Assembly: GCF_000430995.1 (NCBI RefSeq)
Contig: NZ_HF952018.1
Location: forward strand, 1,491,611-1,532,863
Reading direction: 5' to 3'
Length of the DNA stretch: 41,253 bases
From: Thermobrachium celere DSM 8682
GTDB lineage: Bacteria; Bacillota; Clostridia; Clostridiales; Caloramatoraceae
A program made the translations under genes and the position numbers. Shown piece after piece: positions 7,630 to 19,040 of this stretch. The notes under the pieces are model-generated. The model made no database searches, was not told where the DNA came from, and worked only from the letters and a program-made list of their open reading frames with translations. The first letter of the stretch is position 1. The number at the start of each line of letters is the position of its first letter.

Positions 7630-8281
7630 TTAACTTCAATCTCCTTTCTAAATTACCTAATAGTCTAGATAGAGAAGTAGTTAAAATAAAGTAAATAATA
7701 GCTGCTATAATAAGTGGCTCAAAGGGTCTAAATGTTACACCTCTTACAGTATCTGCATTGTACATAAGTTCATGTATACCAATGATTGAAACAATCGATG
7801 ATTCTTTTATAACCACAATAAATTCATTTACAAGAGCAGGAAGTATATTTTTAAATGCTTGAGGATAAATTACATATCTCATTGCCATTTTATATGTCAT
7901 TCCAAGGCTTCGTGCTGCCTCCATTTGTCCTTTATCTACTGACTGAATACCTGATCTTATGATCTCTGCAACATAGGCTGCACTGTTTAAGGATAGTGTA
8001 ACAATACCAGATGCTATGTCTCCAAAGCTCCCACCAATTAAATTTGAAAAGTCAAGTCCATAGTAAATGATAAATAGTTGAACAAGGAGGGGGGTACCCC
8101 TCATAAATTCAATATAAGATGTGGATACTACTTTTAAGATTTTATTATTTGAAATCCTCATCAATGATAGAATTGTTCCAAAGATTATACCTAAAATAAC
8201 AGAAAAGAAAGCTATGAACACTGTGAATTTTGTTCCCTGTATAAAAAAGCTATAGTATTTTGTTAAAAAATCAAAGTTCAC
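7622..8281 (-). CDS. Polar amino acid ABC transporter, permease
   Basis: The 219-residue integral membrane protein belongs to the HisM/GlnP permease family. It has an N-terminal helix ([20 protein letters not shown]) and further helices to the C-terminus. The EAA loop, [20 protein letters not shown] near residues 121-140, contacts the ATPase. It lies 15 nt after the binding-protein gene and overlaps the ATPase gene. Only one permease is present, so it probably acts as a homodimer. Confidence 0.93.
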   Translation of the reverse strand: MNFDFLTKYYSFFIQGTKFTVFIAFFSVILGIIFGTILSLMRISNNKILKVVSTSYIEFMRGTPLLVQLFIIYYGLDFSNLIGGSFGDIASGIVTLSLNSAAYVAEIIRSGIQSVDKGQMEAARSLGMTYKMAMRYVIYPQAFKNILPALVNEFIVVIKESSIVSIIGIHELMYNADTVRGVTFRPFEPLIIAAIIYFILTTSLSRLLGNLERRLKLSD

Positions 8282-8296
8282 TAGCCTACCTCCTTA

Positions 8297-9088
8297 TTAA
8301 TCTACAAGCTCATTTGCCTTAATTACAAACTCTTCTATCTTCTTTTCATCCATTAGCTTTTTCAAAGTTTTATTTATTTCATCTAAAAGTGCTCCTGAAT
8401 TCTTTCTTACTGCAATTGCTGAACCTGCATCTTCATTTGGAAGCTTTATTTCTGATATTACTAAATCAGGATTTTTATTTACATTTGCCTGTGCAACTGG
8501 CTGTTCTATAATTGCTGCATCAATCTTTTTATCCTTTAGGCTTAAGAATATATCAGAAATTTTTCCAACTGACTTAATTTCTGAATTAGACATATACTTT
8601 TGTGCAAGTCCCTCTTGGATTGATCCCTTTTGAACTCCTACTTTTGCCCCCTTTAAATCCTCTAAAGTTTTGTACTTTTCCTTATCCTCTGCACGAATAA
8701 CTACAGTTTGAACAGCATAGTAGTATACATCTGAAAAATCAACGCTCTTTTTTCTCTCCTCTGTTGGAGTCATGCCAGATACAATAAAATCAATCTTTCC
8801 TGCTTGAAGTGCAGCAAGGAGACCATCAAACTTCATGTCCTTTATTTCAAGTTCAACACCTAAATCCTCTGCAATCTTCTTTGCTATATCAATATCAAAA
8901 CCAACTATTTCATCTTTACCATTAATAACCTTATGGAACTCATATGGTGGATAATCTGCACTTGTTCCTAAAACTATCTTTCCCGCCTTTTTTATCTTGC
9001 TTAGTTCATCTTGTTTTGCGTTTTTACCACAGCTTATTGTTGAAAGCATCAAAACTAAACAAACTAAAATTGCCATAATCTTTTTCAT
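8297..9088 (-). CDS. Amino acid ABC transporter, substrate-binding lipoprotein
   Basis: This is a family 3 solute-binding protein of 263 residues that captures an amino acid outside the cell. A signal peptide ends in the lipobox STISC (Cys20), so it is lipid-anchored. Typical family motifs are present: GTSADYPPYEF, VGFDIDIAKKIAEDLG, GLLAALQAGKIDFIVSGMTPT and RKKSVDFSDVYY. The Arg in the ERKKSVDF region is the kind of residue that holds the substrate carboxylate. Its ATG lies one base after the argH stop codon. That placement suggests an arginine-type substrate; the sequence alone does not distinguish arginine from lysine, histidine or glutamine. Confidence 0.92.
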   Translation of the reverse strand: MKKIMAILVCLVLMLSTISCGKNAKQDELSKIKKAGKIVLGTSADYPPYEFHKVINGKDEIVGFDIDIAKKIAEDLGVELEIKDMKFDGLLAALQAGKIDFIVSGMTPTEERKKSVDFSDVYYYAVQTVVIRAEDKEKYKTLEDLKGAKVGVQKGSIQEGLAQKYMSNSEIKSVGKISDIFLSLKDKKIDAAIIEQPVAQANVNKNPDLVISEIKLPNEDAGSAIAVRKNSGALLDEINKTLKKLMDEKKIEEFVIKANELVD

Positions 9089-9089
9089 A

Positions 9090-10418
9090 CTATTCTACCT
9101 CCATTAAAATATATTTTTTATTTCCCTTCTTAAGTATGTTGGAATACTCAATATATTCGTATATATCTTCCTCTATTTCCTCAGAAAAACTCTTAAGTTC
9201 TTCTAATTTTAAATCCTCTATCGCTCTATTTGTTTTTTCACAGTAAAGTACAATTCTTCCTACAATTTCATGTGCATCCCTAAAGGGAACTCCTTTTTTT
9301 ACAAGATAATCAGCAACCTCAGTTGCATTTATATATCCTTTTTTTAGGGATTTTAGCATCTCCTCTTTATTAACCTTCATTGTATCTATAACCCCAGTCA
9401 TAACATCAATACAAATATTTACTGTATCTATGGCATCAAAGAAACATTCCTTATCCTCCTGCATGTCCTTATTATAGGCAAGTGGCAGTGCTTTTAGAGT
9501 TGTAAGAATATTTATTAATCCTCCATACACCCTTCCTGTCTTTCCTCTTATAAGCTCAAGAGAATCTGGATTTTTCTTTTGGGGCATTAGACTACTTCCT
9601 GTCGAATATTCATCGCTTAATGTTACAAATTTAAATTGTGGTGTAGTCCAAATTATAATCTCTTCAGACAGCCTGCTTAAGTGCATCATAAGTATTGAAA
9701 AGGCTGATAAAATCTCTATAAGATAATCCCTGTCACTTACACTGTCTAAATAATTTTTAGTTATGCATCTAAATCCAAGCTCACTTGCTGTAAACTCTCT
9801 ATCTATTTCATTTGTTGTTCCAGCAAGTGCACAGCTTCCAAGGGGACTTTCATCTAAAATATATAGTGCATTTAAAAGCCTTTTTTTGTCCCTTTTTAGC
9901 ATTTCAACATATGCCATAAGATGATATCTAAAGGTTATAACCTGTGCAGGTTGAAGATGTGTAAATCCAGGCATTAAATATTCATTTTCCCTTCCCTTTT
10001 TTATTAAACATTCAATTAAATTATCAATTTTAAAAACCGTATTAAAAACCTCATCCTTTACAAACATCTTCATATCAACTGCCACCTGATCGTTTCTACT
10101 TCTTGATGTATGAAGCTTTTTTGCAGTCTCTCCTATTCTTTCTAAAAGATTTGCCTCTACAAAGGAATGTATGTCTTCATAATCTCCTTCTAGTTTTAAG
10201 CTCCCTTCTTCTATATCTTTTAAAATTCCTTCAAGTCCATTTATAATCTTGTCTACTTCTTCTGTGCTTAAAATATTAACCTTACCGAGCATTCTAACAT
10301 GGGCAATACTCCCTTTAATATCCTGTTTATATAGTCTTTTATCTATATAAAAGGAACTATTGAATTTTTTCATAAGTTCATTTGTATCTTTGCTAAATCG
10401 TCCACCCCAAAGCTTCAT
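9090..10418 (-). CDS. argH: Argininosuccinate lyase
   Basis: This enzyme splits argininosuccinate into arginine and fumarate, the last step of arginine synthesis. The 442-residue product starts [18 protein letters not shown], the family hallmark. It contains the [11 protein letters not shown] segment, the catalytic-loop signature [12 protein letters not shown] near residue 277, and TGVIDTM. The length is typical (about 440-470). Its start overlaps the argG stop (ATGA-type overlap), and the binding-protein gene follows after one base, so all five genes are probably cotranscribed. Confidence 0.97.
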   Translation of the reverse strand: MKLWGGRFSKDTNELMKKFNSSFYIDKRLYKQDIKGSIAHVRMLGKVNILSTEEVDKIINGLEGILKDIEEGSLKLEGDYEDIHSFVEANLLERIGETAKKLHTSRSRNDQVAVDMKMFVKDEVFNTVFKIDNLIECLIKKGRENEYLMPGFTHLQPAQVITFRYHLMAYVEMLKRDKKRLLNALYILDESPLGSCALAGTTNEIDREFTASELGFRCITKNYLDSVSDRDYLIEILSAFSILMMHLSRLSEEIIIWTTPQFKFVTLSDEYSTGSSLMPQKKNPDSLELIRGKTGRVYGGLINILTTLKALPLAYNKDMQEDKECFFDAIDTVNICIDVMTGVIDTMKVNKEEMLKSLKKGYINATEVADYLVKKGVPFRDAHEIVGRIVLYCEKTNRAIEDLKLEELKSFSEEIEEDIYEYIEYSNILKKGNKKYILMEVE

Positions 10419-11623
10419 AAATTCACTTCCTCTTTGTGCTTTTGCTTTAATGATTTAATCTTTACTGGTAGTCCAAATAGTTTTATAAAACCTTCTGCAT
10501 CCTTGTGGTTGTAAAGCTCACTAAATCCAAAGGATGAAATCTCTTTGTCATATAGGGCATTATCTGTATATACACCATATGGAATAACATTTCCTTTAAA
10601 CAATTTTAGTTTTACCTTTCCTGTTACATTCTTTTGAGTAGTATCTATAAAGGAGTCAAGGGCCTCTCTTAGTGTTGTAAACCATAGTCCGTTATACACG
10701 ATTTCTGCATATTTATGCACTAATATTTCTTTGTAATGAAGAGTATCTTTATCTAAAACTGCATATTCAAGTTCTCTATGGGCTGCATATAAAATAGTTC
10801 CTGCTGGAGTTTCATATACTCCTCTTGACTTCATACCTACAAGTCTGTTTTCCAATATATCTACTACACCTATTCCATGCTCTCCACCAATCTTATTTAA
10901 ATATTCAATAATCTCAACCAAGTCACATATTCCATCTACTGATTTTACTTCTCCCTTTTCAAATACAACCTCTATATAGTCTGGTTCATTTTTTGATTCT
11001 TCTAAAGGCTTTACTATTTGATATATTGAAGTTTTATGAGGATTTGAAATGTCCTCTAAATCTCCTCCTTCATGGCTTATATGCCAAAGATTTTTATCAA
11101 CTGAATAAATCTTTTCCTTAGTTACTGGTACTTCTATTCCTTTTTCATTTGCATAATCTATTGCATCCTCTCTAGACTTTATATTCCATATTCTCCAAGG
11201 TGCAATAACTTTTATGTTTGGATTTAATGCATATATTGAAACCTCAAATCTTACTTGGTCATTCCCTTTTCCTGTACATCCATGGGCAATATATTCTGCT
11301 CCTTCCTTTTCAGCAATCTCAACAAGCTTTTTGGTTATAAGTGGTCTTGCAAAGGAAGTTCCCAAAAGATATTTTCCTTCATACATAGCCCTAGATTTAA
11401 TTGCCTTTGATAAATATTCATAAGCAAATTCACGTCTTGCATCCTCTATATAAACCTTAAAAGCTCCTGACTTTAAGGCTTTTTGTCTTATGTAGTCAGT
11501 ATCCTCACCCTGTCCTACATCAACATATACCGCGATAATCTCTAAGTCGAAATTTTCCTTAAGATAAGGAATAATTATTGATGTATCTAGCCCTCCAGAA
11601 TAGGCTAAAACAACCTTATTCAT
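10415..11623 (-). CDS. argG: Argininosuccinate synthase
   Basis: This enzyme condenses citrulline and aspartate with ATP to argininosuccinate in the cytoplasm. The 402-residue protein begins with the PP-loop [11 protein letters not shown] that binds ATP. It contains [15 protein letters not shown], the citrulline/aspartate-binding segment, and the later [11 protein letters not shown] motif. A GGGGGTGAAAGG ribosome site precedes the ATG. It is the first gene of the arg-transporter operon and has a good sigma-A promoter overlapping an ARG-box-like AT-rich sequence, so ArgR-type repression is plausible. Confidence 0.97.
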   Translation of the reverse strand: MNKVVLAYSGGLDTSIIIPYLKENFDLEIIAVYVDVGQGEDTDYIRQKALKSGAFKVYIEDARREFAYEYLSKAIKSRAMYEGKYLLGTSFARPLITKKLVEIAEKEGAEYIAHGCTGKGNDQVRFEVSIYALNPNIKVIAPWRIWNIKSREDAIDYANEKGIEVPVTKEKIYSVDKNLWHISHEGGDLEDISNPHKTSIYQIVKPLEESKNEPDYIEVVFEKGEVKSVDGICDLVEIIEYLNKIGGEHGIGVVDILENRLVGMKSRGVYETPAGTILYAAHRELEYAVLDKDTLHYKEILVHKYAEIVYNGLWFTTLREALDSFIDTTQKNVTGKVKLKLFKGNVIPYGVYTDNALYDKEISSFGFSELYNHKDAEGFIKLFGLPVKIKSLKQKHKEEVNL

Positions 11624-11661
11624 CCTTTCACCCCCGAATTAATATTCAATTTATGTTTATA

Positions 11662-11690
11662 ATTATACAATTAGTTTTATTTTTATGCAA
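11662..11690 (-). promoter_or_regulatory. Sigma-A promoter of argG, possible ARG box
   Basis: TTGCAT (11685-11690), a 17-nt spacer and TATAAT (11662-11667) on the minus strand. The -35 and spacer read TTGCATAAAAATAAAAC, resembling the AT-rich ARG half-sites (TGNATWWWWAT) bound by ArgR/AhrC. The operator call is tentative. Confidence 0.75.
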
Positions 11691-11728
11691 GTATTTTTAT
11701 AATATTTTTTGTATATTTATAAAAATAT

Positions 11729-11762
11729 AAAGGGCAGGTATTAAATTTGATACCTGCCCTTT
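11729..11762 (-). terminator. Terminator after rnr
   Basis: AAAGGGCAGGTAT and ATACCTGCCCTTT form a perfect 13-bp stem with an 8-nt loop starting 7 nt after the rnr stop codon. The minus strand continues T-rich (ATATTTTTAT). It separates rnr from the argG promoter. Confidence 0.9.
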
Positions 11763-11769
11763 ATGAAAA

Positions 11770-13902
11770 CTATTCTTCCTCATATTCATCTGCAATTACA
11801 AAATCTATTGTCCTTGTTTCTAAATCTGCTTTAACAACCTTTATTACCACCTTATCTCCTAATCTATATTTCTTCTTAGTTCTTTCACCGATTAGGCAAT
11901 GATGTTTGTCATCATAAATATAGTAATCATCTGTTAAGTTGCTTATATGAACTAATCCTTCTATTGTATTTTCAAGTTCAACAAACATACCAAAGGAAGT
12001 TACAGATGATATTATACCTGGATATACCTGACCTATTCTTTCCATCATATATTCAACCTTCTTAATATCATCTGTTTCTCTTTCTGCCTCCTGTGCCACT
12101 CTCTCCATATCACTTGACTGCTTTGCTGCCTCTTCTACAAGTCTCTTAAGTTTTTGTTCTCTCTTTTGGTCTATCTTACCCTTTAAATGTTCCTTTATAA
12201 TCCTATGAATTATTAAATCTGGGTATCTTCTTATTGGTGAAGTAAAATGGCAGTAATACTTTGCTGCAAGTCCAAAGTGCCCTATACATTCTGGTGAATA
12301 CCTTGCTTGCTTTAAGGATCTTAAAAGAAGCGTACTTACTACAACTTCTTCATCTTTACCCTTAACCTGCTCTAATATATCCTGAAGAACCTTAGGATGA
12401 ATTTCCTTTGTCACTCTTAATACATATCCTAAGTTGTGTATAAACTCACTAAAGTTAAGCAGTTTTTCTTCATCTGGGTCCTCATGTATTCTATATACAA
12501 ATGGTACTCCAACCCAATACATATGTTCTGCAATTGTTTCATTACATACAAGCATAAATTCTTCAATTATTCTGTTGGCAATCTCTCTTTCGTATGGTTT
12601 TATTTCAATTGGTTTACCCTTTTCATCTAAAACTATCTTACATTCTTCAAAGTCAAAATCTAATGCTCCTCTCTGCATCCTCTTTTTATATAATATCATG
12701 CACAATTCTTCCATTAGTTTAAAGTCTTCTAATAGATAATCATACCTCTTCATTAATTCTGGATCTTTATCTCTTAGTATCTTTGTAACATCTGTATATG
12801 TCATTCTTTCACAAGTTTTAATCACACTTTCAAATATTTCATGGCTTACAACTTTACCATTTTGGTCAATAATCATTTCACAGCTTAAAGTAAGCCTATC
12901 TACCTTTGGATTTAAACTACACAGACCATTTGATAACTTCTTTGGAAGCATAGGTATTACTCTATCAACTAAATATACACTAGTTCCTCTCTTAAATGCT
13001 TCCTTATCAAGTGGAGAACGCTCCTTTACATAGTAAGTTACATCTGCTATATGAACACCCAATTTATACTTTCCATCTGGAAGTTTTTCGATTGATACGG
13101 CATCATCTAAGTCCTTTGCGTCTTCACCATCTATTGTTACAATCTTTTTATCCCTTAAATCTCTTCTTCTTTTAATTTCATCTTCTGGTATTTCATCTGG
13201 AATAGCATTAGCATATTCTTCAACTTCAGCTGGAAACTCCTCAGGAAGATTGTATTTCTTTATAACAGATAATATATCAACGCCAGGTGTATTAGGACTG
13301 CCTAATACCTCAATTATCTTTCCTTCTGGATTTCTTCTCTTTTCTGGCCATTTTGTAACCTCAACAACAACCTTCTGTCCATCCTTTGCCTTTCCCATAT
13401 TTGATTTAGAAATGAATATATCTTGGTATATTCTTTTATCATCTGGAACAACAAAACCAAAGTTTTGGCTCTTTTCAAACCTTCCTACAATTCTCTTATT
13501 TGCCCTTTCAAGAATTCTTATTATTTCTCCTTCAATCTTTTTATCTTTGATTGCTGCCCTTGTTATTCTTGCAATAACTCTATCATTATGCATTGCACCA
13601 TTTATACCTTCTGCAGGTATAAATATGTCAGGTTCTCCTTCTTTATCTGGTATAACAAAGCCATATCCTTTGCTATGTCCCTGTAGCCTTCCAACAACAA
13701 GATTCATCCTTTCAGGAATACCATATCTTTCTTTTCTTGTTTTTATTATTTGTCCATCCTTCTCCATTTCATCTAATATTTTGTAAAACTTTTGCCACTC
13801 ATTCTTGTCAATATCAAAAATTAGTGCTAGTTCCTCTGCTGTCATTGGCTTATATGCCTCTTCCCTCATAAATGCAAGTATTTTCTCCTTAATAAGACTC
13901 AT
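11770..13902 (-). CDS. rnr: Ribonuclease R
   Basis: RNase R is a 3'-5' exoribonuclease that degrades structured RNA and, with tmRNA, faulty messages. The 710-residue product has an N-terminal winged-helix region (1-60) and two cold-shock domains (about 70-200). The RNB catalytic domain carries the metal-binding aspartates in TIDGEDAKDLDDAVS (about 256-270). A C-terminal S1 domain (about 630-706, VYPGIISSVTSFGMFVEL) follows. A GAGGTGAT ribosome site precedes the ATG, 10 nt after the HD-domain gene. The rnr and smpB-ssrA genes are functionally linked and often adjacent in Firmicutes; here the arg operon lies between them. Confidence 0.97.
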   Translation of the reverse strand: MSLIKEKILAFMREEAYKPMTAEELALIFDIDKNEWQKFYKILDEMEKDGQIIKTRKERYGIPERMNLVVGRLQGHSKGYGFVIPDKEGEPDIFIPAEGINGAMHNDRVIARITRAAIKDKKIEGEIIRILERANKRIVGRFEKSQNFGFVVPDDKRIYQDIFISKSNMGKAKDGQKVVVEVTKWPEKRRNPEGKIIEVLGSPNTPGVDILSVIKKYNLPEEFPAEVEEYANAIPDEIPEDEIKRRRDLRDKKIVTIDGEDAKDLDDAVSIEKLPDGKYKLGVHIADVTYYVKERSPLDKEAFKRGTSVYLVDRVIPMLPKKLSNGLCSLNPKVDRLTLSCEMIIDQNGKVVSHEIFESVIKTCERMTYTDVTKILRDKDPELMKRYDYLLEDFKLMEELCMILYKKRMQRGALDFDFEECKIVLDEKGKPIEIKPYEREIANRIIEEFMLVCNETIAEHMYWVGVPFVYRIHEDPDEEKLLNFSEFIHNLGYVLRVTKEIHPKVLQDILEQVKGKDEEVVVSTLLLRSLKQARYSPECIGHFGLAAKYYCHFTSPIRRYPDLIIHRIIKEHLKGKIDQKREQKLKRLVEEAAKQSSDMERVAQEAERETDDIKKVEYMMERIGQVYPGIISSVTSFGMFVELENTIEGLVHISNLTDDYYIYDDKHHCLIGERTKKKYRLGDKVVIKVVKADLETRTIDFVIADEYEEE

Positions 13903-13912
13903 ACAATCACCT

Positions 13913-14464
13913 CTATAATCCTATTTCTTGTGCTATCTTTTTCATTTCACTTAAGCCTATTTCAATAAACTCCTCAAGTGATATTCCTATCTCTTCAATT
14001 GATTTAATCTGATCTCGATTTGCACCCCTTGCAAAATCTTTCTTCTTCATCTTCTTTATTACTGATTCTGTAGTTACGTTTTCCAATTTTTTATCTGGCA
14101 TAACTAGTGCACAGGCAGTTATAAGCCCACTTAATGGATCTGCTGCCCAAAGTGCTTTATCCATAAGACTTTTTCTTTCAAAACCATGTATCTCATTATG
14201 AACCTTAACTGCATAGACAATATCCTCATCTAGACCAAGATTTTTTAATATTTCTGCTCCAACAATACTGTGTTTTTCTGGTGCATCCATTGTCTCTTCA
14301 TAATCAATGTCATGAAGTAGACCACATAGCATCCACTTTTCCTTATCTTCTCCTAATTTTTCTGCCAAACCTTTCATAATAGCTTCGACTGCCACCATAT
14401 GATTTATTAAGTTTTGATTTGATACCCTACTTGTAATTTCCCTTAATGCTTCTTCCCTCTTCAT
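13913..14464 (-). CDS. HD-domain phosphohydrolase of unknown substrate
   Basis: The protein is a small metal-dependent hydrolase of the HD/HDIG superfamily. The metal ligands are visible as H in NHMVAVEA, the HD pair in CGLLHDIDYE, H in KVHNEIHG and D in ALWAADPLSG. I start it at the ATG at 14464 (183 residues) because GGAGAGAGG precedes it; a longer frame begins nine codons earlier without a ribosome site. Substrate is unknown; nucleotides or cyclic nucleotides are typical for the superfamily. It lies between a sigma-factor gene and rnr in the same direction with short gaps, so the three may form an operon. Confidence 0.85.
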   Translation of the reverse strand: MKREEALREITSRVSNQNLINHMVAVEAIMKGLAEKLGEDKEKWMLCGLLHDIDYEETMDAPEKHSIVGAEILKNLGLDEDIVYAVKVHNEIHGFERKSLMDKALWAADPLSGLITACALVMPDKKLENVTTESVIKKMKKKDFARGANRDQIKSIEEIGISLEEFIEIGLSEMKKIAQEIGL

Positions 14465-14514
14465 ATTCCTCTCTCCTTTTATTTTTTTCATTTGAATTAA
14501 TTTGTATGTATAAT

Positions 14515-15084
14515 TTATTCAATATTGTCTTTTATCTTTTTTATTGAGTTTTTTAAAACTTTCCCTATATAACTTACATGAAATCCGTACTTATCGGCTA
14601 TTTCCTGCATAGTTTTTCCTTCTAGGTAATACTTTGTAAATATGCTCTTCTGTCTTTCTGTAAGATGTCTCATTGCTGTATATACCCTAGACAAATCCTG
14701 TTTTTTTGATATTTCCTCTAAAATATGTTCTTCAAACCCTTCATCCTTTATAGAATCTATTAATTTTTCATTCCCCTCTTCAAACATTTCTTCATTTAAT
14801 GAAAGATATCCAAAATGCTTTTTTGCTTCTCTATAAAAACTTCTTATTTCATTCTTAATGTATGTGTATGCTACTGTTGAAAATTCAATGTCCTTTTTCA
14901 TGTCATAGGAAGTAAAGGCTTTGTATAATCCTATTGATGCTACTTGGTATAAATCACTCAATTCAATGACATTTTTCCATTTGTTGCATATTTGATAGAC
15001 CATGTTTTTATACTTATCAAAAACCTGATCAAATGTCATTACAACAAATTCGCCATCAATCTTTAGTAACTTCTCCTGCTTCAA
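14515..15084 (-). CDS. Sigma-70 family RNA polymerase sigma factor (orphan)
   Basis: The 189-residue protein has sigma region 2 (about 30-95, with DLYQVASIGLYKAFTSYD and FSTVAYTYIKNEIRSFYRE) and region 4 (about 138-187, LTERQKSIFTKYYLEGKT followed by a helix-turn-helix), with no region 1 or 3. It would direct RNA polymerase to a special promoter set. I choose the TTG at 15084, 8 nt after TGAGGTG; an internal ATG at 15039 is a weaker alternative. No anti-sigma gene lies beside it. It is followed by the HD-domain gene and rnr. The SigH/ComX-like or ECF subclass cannot be settled here. Confidence 0.85.
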   Translation of the reverse strand: MKQEKLLKIDGEFVVMTFDQVFDKYKNMVYQICNKWKNVIELSDLYQVASIGLYKAFTSYDMKKDIEFSTVAYTYIKNEIRSFYREAKKHFGYLSLNEEMFEEGNEKLIDSIKDEGFEEHILEEISKKQDLSRVYTAMRHLTERQKSIFTKYYLEGKTMQEIADKYGFHVSYIGKVLKNSIKKIKDNIE

Positions 15085-15185
15085 TCTTTCAACACCTCAT
15101 TTTTCTGCATCAATTACTATTTTTTTCACATATTATAATTATTATACATCATTTGGTTTTTTAAATCTATATTGTTACAAAATAT

Positions 15186-15229
15186 AAAAAGCGGTATAGA
15201 CTTATTAAATCAGTCCATACCGCTTTTTT
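15186..15229 (-). terminator. Terminator of the secG-hppA operon
   Basis: AAAAAGCGGTAT and ATACCGCTTTTT form a long stem (continuing with GACT/AGTC after one mismatch), 20 nt after the hppA stop. T-rich tracts on both strands make it able to act in either direction. Confidence 0.9.
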
Positions 15230-15251
15230 ATTTCCTAGGAAATATTTCGAG

Positions 15252-17273
15252 CTATTTTAACATATTTAATAACATTCCACCATACTTTACAAATAGTGGT
15301 GCAAATACAAGTGCAACAATTGTCATAAGCTTTATTAATATATTCATTGATGGACCTGCTGTATCCTTAAATGGATCACCAACAGTATCTCCAACAACTG
15401 CTGCCTTATGGGCAAAACTTCCCTTTCCACCATGTTCACCAGTTTCAATAAACTTCTTTGCGTTATCCCAAGCACCACCTGAGTTAGCCATTAAAATTGC
15501 AACCAATACTCCTGATACAACAGCACCAGCTATAAGTCCTCCTAATGCTTCTGCACCAAGTAATAAACCAACTAATATTGGAACTACTACTGCAAGAACT
15601 CCTGGAAGAACCATTTCCTTTAGTGCTGCTTGAGTTGATATATCAACACAGGTCTTATAATCTGGTGTTGCTTTTCCTTCCATAAGACCTGGAATTTCCC
15701 TAAACTGTCTTCTAACTTCTTCTATCATGTGGTTTGCAGCTTTACCAACAGCCTCCATTGAAAGTGCTCCAAAGAAATATGGTAAAACTCCTCCAAGAAG
15801 TACACCAACTAAAGTTATTGGATTTAGTAAGTCAATCTTTTGGATTCCAACTGCTTGTGAATATGAAGCAAATAGTGCAAGAGCTGTAAGTGCAGCTGAA
15901 CCTATTGCAAATCCCTTTCCTATTGCAGCTGTTGTATTTCCTACTGAATCAAGTGTATCTGTGATTTTTCTTACTTCCTTTGGAAGCCCTGACATTTCAG
16001 CAATACCACCTGCATTGTCCGCAATTGGACCATAAGCATCTACTGCTACTGTCATTCCTGTTGTTGAAAGCATACCTAGAGCTGCAAGTGCTATACCATA
16101 AAGTCCCATAGTAGCATTGCTATATCCACCCATTATAAAGAAGGATAGTAAAACTGCAACTGATATAAATACTATTGGTAGAACAGTTGAATACATACCA
16201 ACTGATAGACCTGATATTATGTTAGTTGCTGGTCCTGTTTCTGACTGCTTAGCAATCTTCTTTACATGTCTAAAGTCAGCTGATGTGTACATTTCTGTTA
16301 ACTGTCCTATGATAACTCCTACTATTAATCCTGCTGCAATTGCCCAAAATGCTTTAAGATTTCCAAATATAGACTTACTTAAAATGAATGATGCAATCAA
16401 TATTAGTACACTGCTTACATATGTACCATTCTTAAGAGCCTTTTGTGGATTTGAATTTTCATCACCTTTTACAAATAATGAACCAATTATTGAAGAAATA
16501 ATTCCAACAGCAGCTAATACTAGAGGGAATATTATACCTTCTCCACTCTTAAATAAAACTGCTCCTAGAGTTAATGAAGATATGATTGATCCAACATAGG
16601 ACTCAAAAAGGTCTGCACCCATTCCTGCTACGTCTCCTACGTTATCACCAACATTGTCAGCAATAACTGCTGGATTTCTTGGGTCATCCTCTGGGATTCC
16701 AGCCTCAACCTTACCAACTAGGTCAGCTCCAACGTCTGCAGCCTTTGTATATATTCCTCCACCAACACGTGCAAATAACGCAATTGAACTTGCACCAAGT
16801 CCAAAACCAGTTACTATATTAGAGTCTTGGAATATTAAATATAAAACTCCAAGACCAAGAAGTCCCAAACCTACAACTGACATCCCCATAACAGCTCCAC
16901 CTGAGAATGCTATCTCAAGTGCTTTATTTTGACCCTTAGTTGCAGCTTGAGCAGTTCTAACATTTGCCTTAGTTGCAACCTGCATTCCAAAGAAACCTGC
17001 TAAAATTGAAAATAATGCCCCAAATAAGAAACATACTGCTGTTTTCCAATCTATAAATAATACAAGCACTATAAAAACAACTATAATAAAAATTGATAAT
17101 GTTTTATACTCTCTTGTTAAAAATGCCATAGCCCCTTCATGTATGTAGCTTGAAATTTCCTTCATTCTCTCATTTCCAGCATCAGCCTTACTTATCTTAT
17201 TTGATAAAAAATATGCAAAAAGTAAAGCAATAACACCTGCAATTGGTGCTAGCACAATTAATTGATTATTCAT
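15252..17273 (-). CDS. hppA: Membrane-bound ion-pumping pyrophosphatase, K+-dependent type
   Basis: The enzyme hydrolyses pyrophosphate in the cytoplasm and pumps H+ or Na+ across the membrane. The 673-residue protein has about 16 hydrophobic segments. The substrate loop carries [13 protein letters not shown] (about 180-192) and the acidic DNVGDNVGD motif (206-214). The segment GNTTAA at about 445-450 has Ala where K+-independent enzymes have Lys, which marks the K+-dependent subfamily. Many of those pump Na+, and whether this one moves Na+, H+ or both needs the gate residues aligned. A GGGGGAT ribosome site precedes the ATG. It follows secG by 23 nt, and the two probably share one promoter. 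Confidence 0.96.
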   Translation of the reverse strand: MNNQLIVLAPIAGVIALLFAYFLSNKISKADAGNERMKEISSYIHEGAMAFLTREYKTLSIFIIVVFIVLVLFIDWKTAVCFLFGALFSILAGFFGMQVATKANVRTAQAATKGQNKALEIAFSGGAVMGMSVVGLGLLGLGVLYLIFQDSNIVTGFGLGASSIALFARVGGGIYTKAADVGADLVGKVEAGIPEDDPRNPAVIADNVGDNVGDVAGMGADLFESYVGSIISSLTLGAVLFKSGEGIIFPLVLAAVGIISSIIGSLFVKGDENSNPQKALKNGTYVSSVLILIASFILSKSIFGNLKAFWAIAAGLIVGVIIGQLTEMYTSADFRHVKKIAKQSETGPATNIISGLSVGMYSTVLPIVFISVAVLLSFFIMGGYSNATMGLYGIALAALGMLSTTGMTVAVDAYGPIADNAGGIAEMSGLPKEVRKITDTLDSVGNTTAAIGKGFAIGSAALTALALFASYSQAVGIQKIDLLNPITLVGVLLGGVLPYFFGALSMEAVGKAANHMIEEVRRQFREIPGLMEGKATPDYKTCVDISTQAALKEMVLPGVLAVVVPILVGLLLGAEALGGLIAGAVVSGVLVAILMANSGGAWDNAKKFIETGEHGGKGSFAHKAAVVGDTVGDPFKDTAGPSMNILIKLMTIVALVFAPLFVKYGGMLLNMLK

Positions 17274-17296
17274 TTCTTTTATCCCCCTTCTGCCAA

Positions 17297-17533
17297 TTAT
17301 TTATTTGCAAGATATACAAGGATTATTGATGTAATTGCAAATAACACCATTGAAATAATAGTAACTCTTTGAAGCTTAGCTTCAATAGTTCTTGATTTGT
17401 TTTTACCAAAGAAAGTTTCTGCCCCACCTGAAATTGTTGTTGATAGACCATAAACCTTAGAAGGTTGCATAAATACAGAAATAATAACTAGTAAGCTGAA
17501 AATTACATGAAGGATTGTAACAAATGTCTTCAC
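17297..17533 (-). CDS. secG: Preprotein translocase subunit SecG
   Basis: SecG is a small membrane subunit of the SecYEG export channel. The 78-residue protein has two hydrophobic helices (about 5-22 and 56-75), separated by the family loop [28 protein letters not shown] is diagnostic. Translation starts at GTG after GGGGAGGTGG. It lies downstream of eno and upstream of hppA, and its promoter is overlaid by a perfect 22-bp palindrome. Confidence 0.95.
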   Translation of the reverse strand: MKTFVTILHVIFSLLVIISVFMQPSKVYGLSTTISGGAETFFGKNKSRTIEAKLQRVTIISMVLFAITSIILVYLANK

Positions 17534-17571
17534 CTTTCCACCTCCCCACTTATTAGTCTAAGTATATAAGT

Positions 17572-17600
17572 ATTTTAACATATATGTTAAAATAACTCAA
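17572..17600 (-). promoter_or_regulatory. secG-hppA promoter with a perfect 22-bp palindrome
   Basis: TTGAGT (17595-17600), 17-nt spacer and TAAAAT (17572-17577) on the minus strand form a sigma-A promoter. The spacer and -10 coincide with a perfect palindrome at 17572-17593 whose half-site is ATTTTAACATA. This position suits a repressor operator, but the protein is unknown; chance is possible given the AT content. Confidence 0.7.
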
Positions 17601-17680
17601 TATTTTTCAGAATATTTCGTTAAAAGTTCAACTATTGTGCTACATTATTTAATTGCAGGTGTTACTATTAAAAGTATATC

Positions 17681-17704
17681 AAAAAAGGGAGCAGAGCTCC
17701 CTTT
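17681..17704 (-). terminator. Terminator of the glycolytic operon after eno
   Basis: On the minus strand AAAGGGAGC-TCT-GCTCCCTTT is a 9-bp stem followed by TTT, located 17 nt after the eno stop. Confidence 0.9.
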
Positions 17705-17720
17705 AAATTATAAAATTTAA

Positions 17721-19040
<1,320 letters not shown>

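Noticed and set aside
13250-13786. A 178-codon open frame on the plus strand
   Set aside because: Antisense to rnr; no start signal and no recognisable domain.
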